A DNA stretch of 64,000 nucleotides from Bosea sp. Tri-49 (GTDB lineage Bacteria > Pseudomonadota > Alphaproteobacteria > Rhizobiales > Beijerinckiaceae). Positions 8,502 to 18,656 of the stretch are shown here, in pieces; the stretch's first letter is position 1; each line of letters opens with the position of its first letter. The notes under the pieces were generated by a model. That model saw only the letters and a program-made list of their open reading frames with translations. It searched no databases and was not told the origin of the DNA. The stretch spans positions 3,038,001-3,102,000 of the forward strand of contig NZ_CP017946.1 of assembly GCF_003952665.1 (NCBI RefSeq), given 5' to 3'. Both the position numbers and the translations under genes were made by a program.

Positions 8502-11491
8502 AGAGGCCGGCATTGCCTTGCCCTCGCCACGTCGCGCCGATACCACTGATCGTCACGCCTGAAGAGCCCGCCGCAGAGTTCACCTTGTCATCGCCATATC
8601 GCTTTTTCCGGTCCGGCATCGCCGTTTGCGGCCTTCTCATGCTGGTGCTGCTGACACTGGTGCGGCCGGCGCTGGCGGTCGAGGCGCAGCGCGTGCCGCT
8701 CGACGTGCCGGTGCTCGACCTGACGGATGTGGTTGAACGCAACAAATCCGACGGCGACGTCATTCAGATTTCGACGGCGCCGGGAGCCGACGGCATCGTC
8801 CGGCGCATCGCCGTCAGGGCGCGCGAATCCGGAGCGCGGCCGGATTGGATCGTGTTCGCGCTGACCAATGATTCCGACGAGCAGATCGATCGCCTGCTGG
8901 TCGCCCCCTTCCACCGCCTGATCGGCTCCGGCGTGATCTGGCCCGATCTTGGCGACCGCCGCATCGAGGCGATCACCGCGAGCCAGGGCCTCAGGCCCGA
9001 GCGCGAAGAGGCGCCCGACGCCGACATCTTCCAGATCACGCTCGATCCCGGCACCACCGTCACCTTCGTGGCGGAGCTGAAATCATCGAACCTGCCGCAG
9101 CTCTATCTGTTCGAGCCGGAAGCCTATCGCCAGAAGACAAACGGGCTGACGCTCTATAAGGGCATCATCATCGGCATCGCCGGCCTGCTCGCGCTGTTCC
9201 TGACCATCATTTTCGTGGTCAAGGGCGCGGTGATCTTCCCGGCTGCGGCGGCGCTGGCCTGGGCGGTTCTGGCCTATGCCGGGCTCGATTTCGGTTTCTT
9301 CCAGCGCATCTTCCCGCTGACCCCGGCGATCGAGCGAATCTATCGCGCCGGCGCGGAGGTGGTGCTGGCGGCGACACTGCTCGTCTTCCTCTTCGCCTAT
9401 CTCAACCTGTCGCGCTGGCATGTGCGCTACAGCCATATCACCATCGTCTGGATCCTCGGCCTCGCCGGGCTGGTCGGCCTCGCAGTCTTCGACGCGCCGA
9501 TGGCGTCGGGCATCGCCCGCATCTCGATCGCGGCCGTCGCCGCGATCGGCTTCGTGCTGATCCTGCACCTCGCCACTCATGGCTATGAGCGGGCGGTGAT
9601 GCTGATCCCGACCTGGTTCCTGCTGCTCGTCTGGGTCACGGCGGCTGGCTTCACGGTGGTCGGCCAGGTCACGCGCGATCTCGTGCCGCCGGCGCTGATC
9701 GGCGGCCTCATCCTGATCGTGCTGCTGATCGGCTTCACCGTGGTGCAGCACGCCTTCGCCGGCGGGGCGCTGGCCCAGGGGCTGGTCTCCGACACCGAGC
9801 GGCAGGCCCTGGCGCTCTCAGGTTCCGGCGACCTCGTCTTCGATTGGGACGTCTCCGCCGACAAGATCTTCGTCTCGCCGCAGACCGAGATATTGCTCGG
9901 CCTGTCCAAGGGCGCGCTCGAGGGCTCGGCCGCACGCTGGCTCGAACACATGCACGTTGCCGATCGCGACCGTTACCGGGTCTCCCTCGACGCGGTGATC
10001 GAACAGCGCCGCGGCAAGCTGCAGCTCGATTTCCGCCTGCGCGCCTCCAGCGGCGCCTATCACTGGTTCAGCCTGAAGGCCCGGCCGGTGATCGGCTCGG
10101 ACGGCGAGGTCATCCGCGTCATCGGCACGCTCGCCGATGTCACCGAGCAGCGCACCGCGCAGGAGCGCATGCTGCACGACGCCGTGCACGACAACCTGAC
10201 CGGTCTGCCCAACCGCGAGCTGTTCCAGGACCGGCTCACCGCAGTGTTCGGCTTCAGCCGCGCCGACGACGCCATCCGCCCGACCGTAATCGTGATCGAC
10301 ATCGATCGCTTCAAGCAGGTCAATGAATCCGTCGGCTTCTCGGCCGGCGATTCGATCCTGCTGACGCTGGCGCGCCGCCTCGGCCGGCTGCTCAGGACGC
10401 AGGACACGCTGGCGCGGATCGGCGGCGACATCTTCGCGATGATCCTGGTCTCTGAGAGCGATCCCGAGCGGGTGCTGGCCCTGGCCGAGCTGATCCGCCG
10501 CGCCGTCTCGACGCCGATCACCTTCGCCGAACGCGAGATCGTACTGACGCCGTCGATCGGGCTCGCGCTCTTCGACGGCACGCCGACGGCGCGCAAGGAC
10601 GACGCGCTCAAAAACGCCGAGCTCGCCATGGCGCACGCCAAGAACCAGGGCGGAAATTTGGTCGAGGTCTTCGTCCCGGCGATGCGCAGCGATCGCAACG
10701 ATCGCCTCGCGCTCGAAAGCGATCTGCGCCGGGCGATCGAGCGCGGCGAGATTCAGGTGATGTACCAGCCGATCGTCAGGCTGGAGGACCGGACCATCGC
10801 CGGCTTCGAGGCCCTGATGCGCTGGGATCATCCGCGCGAGGGCCGGCTGCTGCCGCAGGACTTCCTCGCGATCGCCGAGGAGAGCGGGCTGATCGTCGAT
10901 CTTGGTGTCTATGTGATGGACCGCACCGCGCGCGAGCTCGCCGCCTGGCAGGCCGCGCTCGAGGTCGAACCGCCGATCTTCGCCAGCGTCAACGTCTCCA
11001 GCCGCCAGTTGCTGCGCCACGACCTGCTGCGGGACGTGAAGGCCGTGCTGGCGCGCCGGCGCGTGCTGCCCGGCACGCTCAAGCTCGAGATCACCGAGAG
11101 CCTGGTGATGGAGAACCCGGAATATGCAGCGCAGATGCTCTCGCGCATTCGCGATCTCGGCGCAGGGCTCTCGCTCGACGATTTCGGCACCGGCTATTCC
11201 TCGCTGTCCTATCTGCAGCGCTTCCCGTTCGACACCATCAAGATCGACCAGAGCTTCGTGCGCCAGATGGGCAACGGCAAGCCGCCGGTGATCCTGCGCT
11301 CGATCGTCCAGCTCGCCGGCGACCTGCAGATGGACGTCGTCGCCGAGGGCGCCGAGACCGAGTCGGACGCGATCGAGCTCTATCAGCTCGGCTGCCAGTA
11401 CGCGCAGGGCTACACTTTCGGCCAGCCGATGACGGCGGCGGAGGCGCGCCGGCTGGTGGGGGCGTCGAGCTCGAGCTTCGAGGCTGCGTAA
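8498..11491 (+). CDS. Membrane PAS-GGDEF-EAL protein, likely c-di-GMP phosphodiesterase
   Basis: 997-residue signalling protein. Order: N-terminal hydrophobic segment (about 35-55), periplasmic beta-rich sensor region (to about 210), a multi-helix membrane block (about 210-425), PAS (about 434-557), GGDEF, EAL. The cyclase motif is degenerate, GGDIF at 642-646, so the GGDEF domain probably does not make c-di-GMP. The EAL domain keeps its catalytic set: EALMRW at 771, the NVSS Asn, ITESL Glu, DDFGTG at 894-899, the KID lysine, AEG.E and the QGY motif, so it should hydrolyse c-di-GMP. GTG start overlapping the GNAT stop. The N-terminal sensor is not one I can name. Confidence 0.92.
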   Translation: MKRPALPCPRHVAPIPLIVTPEEPAAEFTLSSPYRFFRSGIAVCGLLMLVLLTLVRPALAVEAQRVPLDVPVLDLTDVVERNKSDGDVIQISTAPGADGIVRRIAVRARESGARPDWIVFALTNDSDEQIDRLLVAPFHRLIGSGVIWPDLGDRRIEAITASQGLRPEREEAPDADIFQITLDPGTTVTFVAELKSSNLPQLYLFEPEAYRQKTNGLTLYKGIIIGIAGLLALFLTIIFVVKGAVIFPAAAALAWAVLAYAGLDFGFFQRIFPLTPAIERIYRAGAEVVLAATLLVFLFAYLNLSRWHVRYSHITIVWILGLAGLVGLAVFDAPMASGIARISIAAVAAIGFVLILHLATHGYERAVMLIPTWFLLLVWVTAAGFTVVGQVTRDLVPPALIGGLILIVLLIGFTVVQHAFAGGALAQGLVSDTERQALALSGSGDLVFDWDVSADKIFVSPQTEILLGLSKGALEGSAARWLEHMHVADRDRYRVSLDAVIEQRRGKLQLDFRLRASSGAYHWFSLKARPVIGSDGEVIRVIGTLADVTEQRTAQERMLHDAVHDNLTGLPNRELFQDRLTAVFGFSRADDAIRPTVIVIDIDRFKQVNESVGFSAGDSILLTLARRLGRLLRTQDTLARIGGDIFAMILVSESDPERVLALAELIRRAVSTPITFAEREIVLTPSIGLALFDGTPTARKDDALKNAELAMAHAKNQGGNLVEVFVPAMRSDRNDRLALESDLRRAIERGEIQVMYQPIVRLEDRTIAGFEALMRWDHPREGRLLPQDFLAIAEESGLIVDLGVYVMDRTARELAAWQAALEVEPPIFASVNVSSRQLLRHDLLRDVKAVLARRRVLPGTLKLEITESLVMENPEYAAQMLSRIRDLGAGLSLDDFGTGYSSLSYLQRFPFDTIKIDQSFVRQMGNGKPPVILRSIVQLAGDLQMDVVAEGAETESDAIELYQLGCQYAQGYTFGQPMTAAEARRLVGASSSSFEAA

Positions 11492-11497
11492 GCGGAA

Positions 11498-11598
11498 AGC
11501 GTCATTCTCGGGCCCGACCCGAAAATCTCATGACGAGAAAGCACTGTCCGACGCCTGTTCCGGCCTGAGATGCTCGGGCCGAGCCCAAGCATGACGCT
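11498..11598. repeat. REP-like double palindromic element
   Basis: Between the EAL gene and yqgE, an 8-bp inverted pair (11498-11505 and 11591-11598) flanks two imperfect hairpins, 11504-11526 (ATTCTCGGG/CCCGAAAAT) and 11571-11591 (TGCTCGGGC/GCCCAAGCA). This looks like the dispersed palindromic intergenic elements of Rhizobiales. It sits between two converging genes and could double as a bidirectional terminator. Confidence 0.6.
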
Positions 11599-11600
11599 CT

Positions 11601-12221
11601 TCAGGCGTGCCCGGCGTCCTTCGACAGGAAGGCCGGGTCGATGCCGAGCTTGCCGAGCGCGCGGGTGTACTTGGTGTCGAGCGCGTCGTCGAAGAGCAGC
11701 GCCTGGTCCGCTGGGCAATGCAGCCAGCCATTGGACTGGATTTCGGATTCGAGCTGGCCGGCTCCCCAGCCGGCATAGCCGAGCGCCAGCACCGCGCTCT
11801 CCGGCCCGGTGCCGACGGCGATGGCGCGGAGGATGTCGAGCGTCGCAGTCAGGCAGATGCCGTCATCGATCGGCAGCGTCGCCGATTCCAGGAAGAAGTC
11901 GGCGCTGTGCAGGACGAAGCCACGCTTGGTCTCGACCGGGCCCCCGCGCAGGACCTTCACTTTCTCGGCCTGGGTCGGCAGACGAATCGCCTGGTCAGGC
12001 GGGATCACGTCGAGCTGGACGAGCAGCTCGGGAAAGCGCGTATCGGCCGCGGGCTTGTTGACGATGATGCCCATCGCGCCATCCTCGGAATGGGCGCAGA
12101 GATAGACGACGCTGCGGGCGAAGCGCTGGTCGCTCATGCCCGGCATGGCGATCAGGCATTGCCCGTCGAGATAGCTGCGCCCGCTGACGCGCTGGTTCGA
12201 GCCGAGATTCATGTTCGCCAT
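11601..12221 (-). CDS. YqgE/AlgH family protein (UPF0301)
   Basis: 206-residue cytoplasmic protein of the YqgE/AlgH family, structurally known but without a settled function. Family signatures are visible: the N-terminal LIAMPGM segment, the GIIVNKP motif, the GGPV segment and the [14 protein letters not shown] block. The ATG at 12221 gives the family N-terminus; the longer frame upstream is unlike the family. It is transcribed away from the DsbD-like gene, an arrangement common in Rhizobiales. Confidence 0.92.
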   Translation of the reverse strand: MANMNLGSNQRVSGRSYLDGQCLIAMPGMSDQRFARSVVYLCAHSEDGAMGIIVNKPAADTRFPELLVQLDVIPPDQAIRLPTQAEKVKVLRGGPVETKRGFVLHSADFFLESATLPIDDGICLTATLDILRAIAVGTGPESAVLALGYAGWGAGQLESEIQSNGWLHCPADQALLFDDALDTKYTRALGKLGIDPAFLSKDAGHA

Positions 12222-12429
12222 GGTAGAGCATGTTGGGCTGATGTGGGAATCACTTTGGCTCGGTAGCGATCCCGGCCTTCCGGCGTAGCGCGAACGTGCC
12301 CCGAAACGCCCGCTCCGTGCTCGCCGCAATGCTGGCGCAAAACTGGCGATGCTTGAACATGTCCCGATATGGGATCACAGCATCGGTATCGTCCTCGCAA
12401 AACTGGACTGGATCGCCTAAATCAGACAC

Positions 12430-13269
12430 GTGAAAACGGTCACAGCCCTCTCTCTCCTCGCCGCGCTGGCGCTCGGCGCTCCGGCTTCCGCCCAGGAAGC
12501 CGCGATTTCGCCATGGTCGAAGGCCGCATACTCGTCGGTGCGCCTGATCGCCGGCGCGACCGCGCCTTCGGGCAAGCAGCGCATCGGCGTCGAGATCACG
12601 ATGTCGGCGGGCTTCAAGACCTATTGGCGCAGCCCCGGCGACGCCGGCGTACCGCCGGTCTTCGACTGGAGCGGATCGGAGAATGTCGGCGGGCTCGATG
12701 TCCGCTGGCCGACACCCGAGCGCTTCGAGGACGGCGCCGGCTCCGGCATCGGCTATGTCGGCCAGGTGGTGGTGCCGGTTTCGGTCCAGCCAATCGACCC
12801 GGCGCGCCCGGTCACGGTGGTGCTGAAGCTCGACTATGCCGTCTGCGACAAGATCTGCGTGCCGGCCAAGGGCGAGGCGCGCCTGTGGCTCGAGCCGGGC
12901 GTCACCTCGGTGGCCTCGCCACGGCTGGAGCAGTTCGAGGCGAGGATCCCGCACGCGATCAAGCTCGGCGAGGCCAGCGATCGCCTGTCGATCCTAGAGG
13001 TCACGCATAGCGACGCCGCCGTGAAGCTGCTGCTGAAGGCGCCCGAGGGCGGCGCGATCGATGACATCTTCGTCGAGGGCGCCGGGATGTGGTCCTTCGG
13101 TCGGCCGATGCTGATGCCGCAGCCCGACGGCACGGTCGCCGCAAAACTCAAGATCGTCGAGCGTCCCAAGGGCGCGACCGGCCCGACGCCGCTGATCATC
13201 ACCGTGCGCGGAAAACCGCAGGCGGTGGAGACGCGGCTCGAACTCGACATCGGCAACGCGAAGCCGTAA
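12430..13269 (+). CDS. Exported DsbD N-terminal-domain-like protein
   Basis: 279-residue protein with a cleavable signal peptide (hydrophobic stretch then APASAQ, cleavage near residue 21). The rest resembles the periplasmic N-terminal immunoglobulin-like domain of DsbD, including the YWRSPGDAG region and a Cys pair C139/C143 in VCDKICVP. A periplasmic thiol relay role is likely, but the membrane and thioredoxin parts of a full DsbD are absent. GTG start at 12430. The peroxiredoxin gene follows 44 nt downstream in what looks like a two-gene redox operon. Confidence 0.85.
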   Translation: MKTVTALSLLAALALGAPASAQEAAISPWSKAAYSSVRLIAGATAPSGKQRIGVEITMSAGFKTYWRSPGDAGVPPVFDWSGSENVGGLDVRWPTPERFEDGAGSGIGYVGQVVVPVSVQPIDPARPVTVVLKLDYAVCDKICVPAKGEARLWLEPGVTSVASPRLEQFEARIPHAIKLGEASDRLSILEVTHSDAAVKLLLKAPEGGAIDDIFVEGAGMWSFGRPMLMPQPDGTVAAKLKIVERPKGATGPTPLIITVRGKPQAVETRLELDIGNAKP

Positions 13270-13313
13270 CCCTGCCGCCGGGCGGCGCGACGCCGCGCGC
13301 AGGAGATACGGAC

Positions 13314-13799
13314 ATGGCGATCAAGGTCGGTGACAAGCTTCCGCAGGCGACGTTTCGCGTGATGACGGCCGATGGGCCGGCCGCCAAGACCACGGACGAT
13401 CTGTTCAAGGGCCGCAAGATTGTGCTCTTCGCCGTGCCGGGCGCCTTCACGCCGACCTGCCACAAGAACCATTTGCCCGGCTTCGTGAACAAGGCGGCCG
13501 AGATCAAGGCCAAGGGCGTCGAGGAGATTTTCGTCACCGGCGTCAACGACGTCTTCGTCATGGATGCCTGGTCGAAGGCGACCGGCGGCGCCGGCGTGAT
13601 CACCTTCCTGTCGGACGGCAACGCCGACTTCGCCAAGGAGATCGGCTTGTCGATGGATGGCTCGGGCTTCGGCCTCGGCACCCGGTCGCAGCGCTATTCG
13701 ATGGTCGTCGAGGACGGCGTCGTGACCGCGCTCAATGTCGAGGACGCGCCGGGCAAGGCCGACCTCTCCGGCGCCGAGGCACTGCTGAACCAGCTCTGA
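13314..13799 (+). CDS. Peroxiredoxin, Prx5/AhpE-like glutaredoxin-dependent type
   Basis: 161-residue thiol peroxidase reducing peroxides. The peroxidatic cysteine is C49 in PGAFTPTCH, the exact Prx5-subfamily context. The ATG at 13314 follows an AGGAGA ribosome site. Length is normal. It ends at a strong intrinsic terminator (13822-13848). Co-occurrence with the exported Cys-pair protein upstream suggests a shared oxidative-stress role, though the two should act in different compartments. Confidence 0.94.
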   Translation: MAIKVGDKLPQATFRVMTADGPAAKTTDDLFKGRKIVLFAVPGAFTPTCHKNHLPGFVNKAAEIKAKGVEEIFVTGVNDVFVMDAWSKATGGAGVITFLSDGNADFAKEIGLSMDGSGFGLGTRSQRYSMVVEDGVVTALNVEDAPGKADLSGAEALLNQL

Positions 13800-13821
13800 G
13801 CTGCAACGTCATACAGTTTTA

Positions 13822-13848
13822 AGCCCGCGCCTCCAGCGCGGGCTTTTT
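13822..13848 (+). terminator. Intrinsic terminator after the peroxiredoxin
   Basis: Perfect 9-bp stem (13822-13830 with 13836-13844), 5-nt loop, then TTTT. Classic rho-independent terminator for the redox operon. Confidence 0.9.
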
Positions 13849-13950
13849 CATGTCCAGCAGCGAATCCGATCGATCCGATCTGCGCTTGTCATGAGACAGC
13901 AACGCAGGTGCTCGCTAGCCTCCCGAAAACATCGAGGAGACGCCAAGCCC

Positions 13951-14400
13951 ATGTCAGAGATCAGCATCCGCCCGCTCGTGGCGAGCGACCGCGCCGCCTG
14001 GGAGCCGCTCTGGCTGGGCTACATCACCTTCTACAAATCGTCACTGACGCCGGAGACGACGGACACCACCTTCTCGCGTTTGACGAACGGCCAGGAGCCG
14101 ATGGGGGGCTTCATTGCCGAACGCGACGGAAAGGCGCTCGGCATCGTCAACTATGTGCTGCACCGCACGACCTGGAGCCAGAACGAGATCTGCTACCTCC
14201 AGGACCTCTTCACCAGCGAGGAGGCGCGCGGCCACGGCGTCGGGCGCAAGCTGATCGAGGCGGTCCGGCAGATGGCCGAGAAGCAGGGCCTTTTCCGCGT
14301 CTACTGGCAGACGCATGAGAGCAATCTGCAGGCGCAGGAACTCTACGACAAGGTCGCGCAGAAATCGGGCTTCATCGTCTACCGCCAGCCGCTGGGCTGA
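13951..14400 (+). CDS. GNAT family N-acetyltransferase
   Basis: 149-residue acetyltransferase, substrate unknown. The acetyl-CoA motif is ARGHGVGRKLIE, preceded by the LQDLFTSEE strand typical of GNATs acting on small molecules. ATG at 13951 with GAGGAGA upstream is chosen over an in-frame start 60 nt earlier. Terminators lie on both sides (13822-13848 and 14507-14538), so it is likely monocistronic. Confidence 0.87.
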   Translation: MSEISIRPLVASDRAAWEPLWLGYITFYKSSLTPETTDTTFSRLTNGQEPMGGFIAERDGKALGIVNYVLHRTTWSQNEICYLQDLFTSEEARGHGVGRKLIEAVRQMAEKQGLFRVYWQTHESNLQAQELYDKVAQKSGFIVYRQPLG

Positions 14401-14506
14401 GCTGGCGGGCCAGCACGCTGCTCCCGCTGAGATTGCAGCAAGGCATTGCCGTCTGTGCATGAACGCCAGGGCAATGCGGTGGATGCCGCCTATATGAGGA
14501 ACAGAT

Positions 14507-14538
14507 ACGCCCGACGGCACCAGCCGCCCGGGCGTTTT
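14507..14538 (+). terminator. Intrinsic terminator after the GNAT gene
   Basis: Arms ACGCCCG (14507-14513) and CGGGCGT (14529-14535) with a 15-nt GC-rich loop that can itself pair further, then TTT and CC. Reasonable rho-independent terminator. Confidence 0.7.
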
Positions 14539-14587
14539 CCTTTCGCGGAACAGCTCCGCGCTCGCGGGCATTCACAGGCGCTGCACC

Positions 14588-15610
14588 ATGAAGAAGATCG
14601 GCTTTCTTTCCTTCGGGCACTGGTCGCCCTCGCCGCAGTCGCAGACGCGCTCGGCGGGCGATACGCTGCTGCAGTCGATCGAGCTTGCGGTTGCGGCCGA
14701 GGAACTGGGTGCTGACGGCGCCTATTTCCGGGTGCACCACTTCGCCCGCCAGCTCGCATCGCCGTTCCCGCTGCTGGCTGCGGTCGGCGCCAGGACCAGC
14801 CGGATCGAGATCGGCACCGCCGTCATCGACATGCGCTATGAGAACCCGCTCTACATGGCGGAAGATGCAGGCTCGGCCGATCTCATCGCCCGGGGGCGCC
14901 TGCAACTCGGCATCAGCCGCGGTTCGCCCGAGCAGGTCATCGATGGCTGGCGTCATTTCGGCTACCAACCGGCGGAAGGGCAGAGCGATGCCGACATGGC
15001 GCGCCGCCACACCGAGGTCTTCCTCGACGTGTTGCGCGGCGAGGGCTTCGCGCGCCCCAACCCGCGCCCGATGTTTCCCAACCCGCCCGGCCTGTTGCGG
15101 CTGGAGCCGCATTCGGAGGGGCTGCGTGAGCGCATCTGGTGGGGTGCCTCCTCCGACGCGACAGCCATCTGGGCCGCGCAGCACGGCATGAACCTGCAGA
15201 GCTCGACGCTGAAGACCGACGAGAGCGGCGAGCCCTTCCATATCCAGCAGGCCAAGCAGATCCGCCTCTACAGGCAGGCCTGGAAGGAAGCCGGCCATGA
15301 GCGTGAACCGCGCGTCTCGGTCAGCCGCAGCATCTTCGCTTTGGTCGACGACCGCGACCGCGCCTATTTCGGCCATGGCAACCAGGGCGACGATTCGATC
15401 GGCTATATCGACGACAACACGCGCGCCATTTTCGGGCGCAGCTATGCGGCCGAGCCCGACAAGCTGATCGAGGAGTTGGCCAGGGACGAGGCAATCGCCG
15501 AGGCGGACACGCTTTTGCTGACGGTGCCGAACCAGCTGGGCGTCGACTACAACGCCCATGTCATCGAGGCGATCCTGAAGCATGTCGCGCCGGGGGTCGG
15601 CTGGCGCTGA
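14588..15610 (+). CDS. LLM-class (luciferase-like) flavin-dependent oxidoreductase
   Basis: 340-residue monooxygenase-like protein of the bacterial luciferase superfamily, predicted to use reduced FMN or F420-type flavin. Visible are the N-terminal GFLSFGHW strand, the EELGADGAYFRVHHF segment, the RIEIGTAVIDMRYENP barrel strand with the following MAEDAGSADLI, and the GRLQLGISRGSPEQV substrate region. The substrate cannot be read from sequence. It stands alone, with no flavin reductase next to it. Confidence 0.88.
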   Translation: MKKIGFLSFGHWSPSPQSQTRSAGDTLLQSIELAVAAEELGADGAYFRVHHFARQLASPFPLLAAVGARTSRIEIGTAVIDMRYENPLYMAEDAGSADLIARGRLQLGISRGSPEQVIDGWRHFGYQPAEGQSDADMARRHTEVFLDVLRGEGFARPNPRPMFPNPPGLLRLEPHSEGLRERIWWGASSDATAIWAAQHGMNLQSSTLKTDESGEPFHIQQAKQIRLYRQAWKEAGHEREPRVSVSRSIFALVDDRDRAYFGHGNQGDDSIGYIDDNTRAIFGRSYAAEPDKLIEELARDEAIAEADTLLLTVPNQLGVDYNAHVIEAILKHVAPGVGWR

Positions 15611-15749
15611 GGGTGCGGCGCTTTGGCGTCGGGAAGAACGGAATACCGGTCTGATGGTTCCACTTCCGACCCATAGACGACATTACCGTTCACGGATCGG
15701 TAGGCGCAGTGAGCTATATCCAGCATGGCCGCTTGGACAGGAGTCAAAA

Positions 15750-16022
15750 TTGCTCGAAGCGATCTTGGGCTTCGTCCTCCGACTGATTTGGTTCTCGCTA
15801 ACCCAATTGTTAGGCTACTGGACAGGGCGTGCAACAATACAAGCGTTATCGCTTGGCAGTTTAGATGTCGGAGATTACGGATATTACGACCAGAAGCGCT
15901 CCAAGATGCTCTGGCGCCGTGGTAGACAGCTGAGTGTGTCATTCTTAATAGCAATTGCTTTGGGACAATTGCTGTGGTTCGGGGTATTCTTCGGCGCCGT
16001 GTTCTATCTCTCACGCACTTAA
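15750..16022 (+). CDS. Small two-span membrane protein, unknown function, AT-richer
   Basis: Likely a 90-residue protein beginning at TTG 15750, with ACAGGAG seven nt upstream. Two hydrophobic helices (about residues 5-25 and 66-86) flank a polar loop with GDYGYYDQKRSK and WRRGRQ. A longer frame open from 15582 overlaps the preceding gene and looks non-coding. Base composition is clearly more AT-rich than its neighbours, and codon choice is less GC-biased, which suggests recent acquisition. I do not recognise the family. Confidence 0.55.
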   Translation: MLEAILGFVLRLIWFSLTQLLGYWTGRATIQALSLGSLDVGDYGYYDQKRSKMLWRRGRQLSVSFLIAIALGQLLWFGVFFGAVFYLSRT

Positions 16023-16077
16023 GCGAGACATCCGTTTTCGACCCACAGCTGCCGTTGAGATAGCCGTCCGCCGCTCC

Positions 16078-16524
16078 TCACCGCCCCAGCTTGAACGGCG
16101 CCATGCCGGCTCGCGCCAACGCGTCGGCGCGCTCGTTCATCTCGTCGCCGGCATGGCCTTTGACCCATTTCCACTCGATCTTGTGCTGCTTCAGCGCCGC
16201 GTCGAGGCGCTTCCAGAGCTCCTCGTTCTTGACCGGCTTGCGATCGGCGGTCTTCCAGCCGTTCTTCTTCCAGCCATGGATCCAGCTGGTGATGCCCTGG
16301 CGCAGATACTGGCTGTCGGTGTGGAGCGCGACCGTGCAGGGCCGCGTCAGCGTCTCCAGCGCGGAGATCGCGCCCATCAGCTCCATGCGGTTGTTGGTGG
16401 TCAGCGCCTCGCCGCCGGAGAGCTCGCGCTCCTTGCCCTTATAGGAGAGGATCGCGCCCCAGCCGCCCGGCCCCGGATTGCCCGAGCAGGCGCCGTCAGT
16501 CCAAACCTCGACAGCCTCGCTCAT
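16078..16524 (-). CDS. rnhA: Ribonuclease HI
   Basis: 148-residue enzyme that cleaves RNA in RNA-DNA hybrids during replication and R-loop removal. All catalytic residues are present at the same positions as in the E. coli enzyme: D10, E48, D70 and D134, plus H124 on the flexible loop. The start ATG (16524) overlaps the thrB stop as ATGA. It is the last gene of an ispH-thrB-rnhA operon. Confidence 0.97.
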   Translation of the reverse strand: MSEAVEVWTDGACSGNPGPGGWGAILSYKGKERELSGGEALTTNNRMELMGAISALETLTRPCTVALHTDSQYLRQGITSWIHGWKKNGWKTADRKPVKNEELWKRLDAALKQHKIEWKWVKGHAGDEMNERADALARAGMAPFKLGR

Positions 16525-17486
16525 CGCCGCAGCCCGTATTCTCTGGTGTCCGAGACCCGCTGGTGGAAGGCGAGCTTGCGGTCGTATTCGAGCGGATCGA
16601 GCGGCTTGACGAAGGCGCCCGGCGGGACGTTCAGCCAGTCGACCAGCCTCGTCAGCAGGAAGCGCAGCGCCGAGCCGCGGCACAGCGCCGGCAGCGCGGC
16701 GACCTCCGCATCATCGAGCCGGCGCACGCTCTCATAACCGGCGAGCATGGCCTGGCCCTTGGTCAGGTTGAACGAGGCATCGGCCTCGAAGCACCAGGAG
16801 TTCAGGCAGATGGCGAGGTCGTAGGCGAAGGCGTCGGTGCAGGCGAAGTAGAAGTCGATCAGCCCCGAGAGCCTGTCCTTGATGAAGAAGACATTGTTCG
16901 GGAAGAGATCGGCATGGATCACGCCGCGCGGCAGATCCTGCGGCCATGAGCGTTCATGGGTCTCGATCTCGGCCATGATGCGATTGGCGAGACCGGGCGA
17001 AACGGTGTCGGCGGCGGCGCCTGCCCTCTCTGCCAGCGGCCGCCAGTCGGGAACCGACAGAGAGTTGGCCCGTTCCATCGGGAAATCCGCGCCAGCCTGG
17101 TGCAGCAGCGCCAGACCGCGGCCGAGTTCGGCGCAATGCGTCGCGTTCGGACGCCGCACCGAGAGCCCATCCAGGAAGGTCACGATCGCGGCGGGGCGCC
17201 CGGCCAGGCGGCCAACCGCCGAACCGTTCAGCGCCTTGACCGGCTGCGGGCAGATCAGCCCGCGCGCCGCCAGATGCTCCATCAGGCCGATGAAGAAGGG
17301 CAGGTCGGCGATGTCGACCCGCTCTTCGTACAGCGTCAGGATATAGAACGCCTTGCTGGTGTGGAGCAGGAAATTGGAGTTAGAGACGCCCTCGGCGATG
17401 CCCTTCACAGCGAGCAGGTCGCCGATGCCATAGCTCGCCACGAAGGCAGCCATCTCGTCATCCGGCACTTCAGTATAGACGGCCAC
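16521..17486 (-). CDS. thrB: Homoserine kinase (APH-fold type)
   Basis: 321-residue kinase phosphorylating homoserine to O-phosphohomoserine, the substrate of ThrC at 5120-6535. It belongs to the aminoglycoside-phosphotransferase-like ThrB family: VSNSNFLL nucleotide loop, catalytic HADLFPNNV loop, and metal-binding LIDFYF motif. The start is a GTG at 17486 (reads as MAVYTEV), 7 nt after ispH; the longer frame extends into ispH antisense and is rejected. Confidence 0.95.
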   Translation of the reverse strand: MAVYTEVPDDEMAAFVASYGIGDLLAVKGIAEGVSNSNFLLHTSKAFYILTLYEERVDIADLPFFIGLMEHLAARGLICPQPVKALNGSAVGRLAGRPAAIVTFLDGLSVRRPNATHCAELGRGLALLHQAGADFPMERANSLSVPDWRPLAERAGAAADTVSPGLANRIMAEIETHERSWPQDLPRGVIHADLFPNNVFFIKDRLSGLIDFYFACTDAFAYDLAICLNSWCFEADASFNLTKGQAMLAGYESVRRLDDAEVAALPALCRGSALRFLLTRLVDWLNVPPGAFVKPLDPLEYDRKLAFHQRVSDTREYGLRR

Positions 17487-17493
17487 GCGTTCT

Positions 17494-18465
17494 TTACTCG
17501 GCTGCAGTCGGGGTCGGCTCGCGCAGCTCGCGCGGCAGCGGGAAGAAGACGCTCTCATCGGCGGTCGAGACGGTCTCGACCGTGACCTCGTAGTGCTCGG
17601 CGAAGGCGTCGATGATCTCCTCGACCAGCACCTCGGGCGCGCTGGCGCCGGCGGTGATGCCGAGGCGGCGGATGTCACCGAAGAGCGACCAGTCGATCTC
17701 GTCGGTGCGCAAGACGAGGCGAGAGATCGGGCAGCCGGCCCGCTCGGCGACCTCGCGCAGGCGCTGCGAGTTCGAGGAATTGGGCGAACCGACCACGATC
17801 AAACCATCGACCAGCGGGGCGACGCGCTTGACCGCCTCCTGGCGATTGGTGGTGGCGTAGCAGATGTCTTCCTTGTGCGGGGCGATCAGCGCCGGAAAAC
17901 GCGCCTGCAGGGCCTGCACGATCTCGCGGGTGTCGTCGACCGAGAGCGTGGTCTGGGTGACATAGGCCAGTTCCTTGCCCTCCGGCGGAGCGAGCGTCGC
18001 GACGTCGTCGAGCGTCTCGATCAGCGTGATCGCGCCTTCGGGCAGTTGCCCCATCGTGCCGATCACCTCGGGATGGCCGGCATGGCCGACCAGCAGGATA
18101 TGCCGGCCGCGCTTGCGATGGACCTCGGCCTCGCGATGCACCTTGGTGACCAGTGGGCAAGTCGCGTCGATGGCGAAGAAATTGCGGGCCTGCGCCTCGG
18201 CCGGCACCGACTTCGGCACGCCATGGGCGGAGAAGATCACCGGCCGCGTCGCATCCGGCACCTCGGAAAGCTCGGCGACGAAGACCGCGCCTTTCCGCTT
18301 CAGCGATTCGACCACGTATTTGTTGTGCACGATCTCGTGGCGCACGAAGACGGGGGCGCCATGCAGAGCCAACGCCTTCTCGACGGCGTCGATCGCCCTG
18401 ACCACGCCGGCGCAGAAGCCGCGCGGGGCGCAGAGCAGAATGTCGAGCGGCGGCTTGGCGGTCAC
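17494..18465 (-). CDS. ispH: 4-hydroxy-3-methylbut-2-enyl diphosphate reductase
   Basis: 323-residue iron-sulfur enzyme catalysing the last step of the MEP isoprenoid pathway, forming IPP and DMAPP. The three cluster cysteines are in GFCAGV, DATCPLV and DICYATTNR, and the [11 protein letters not shown] substrate loop is intact. GTG start at 18465. It leads the minus-strand operon ispH-thrB-rnhA. Its C-terminus is extended and Pro/Thr-rich, as in relatives. Isoprenoid demand from ctaB (farnesyl) and ubiA in this window links loosely to its product. Confidence 0.97.
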   Translation of the reverse strand: MTAKPPLDILLCAPRGFCAGVVRAIDAVEKALALHGAPVFVRHEIVHNKYVVESLKRKGAVFVAELSEVPDATRPVIFSAHGVPKSVPAEAQARNFFAIDATCPLVTKVHREAEVHRKRGRHILLVGHAGHPEVIGTMGQLPEGAITLIETLDDVATLAPPEGKELAYVTQTTLSVDDTREIVQALQARFPALIAPHKEDICYATTNRQEAVKRVAPLVDGLIVVGSPNSSNSQRLREVAERAGCPISRLVLRTDEIDWSLFGDIRRLGITAGASAPEVLVEEIIDAFAEHYEVTVETVSTADESVFFPLPRELREPTPTAAE

Positions 18466-18656
18466 TGGAGCGCGGGTTCCAAGGAGATCGCGCCTTCTTT
18501 CGGTCTGGCGGCTTCGATGTCAAGAAAGCGCGGTGCCGCAGCGCATCGCCGCTCATGCAACGCCGCCTCTCGCAGGATGCTGCGGCAGGCCCTACATTGG
18601 GCGCGACCGGCCATTGCCTCGACGCGGCCTGCCTTCGCTCCAGCACGAGTTCCTCA

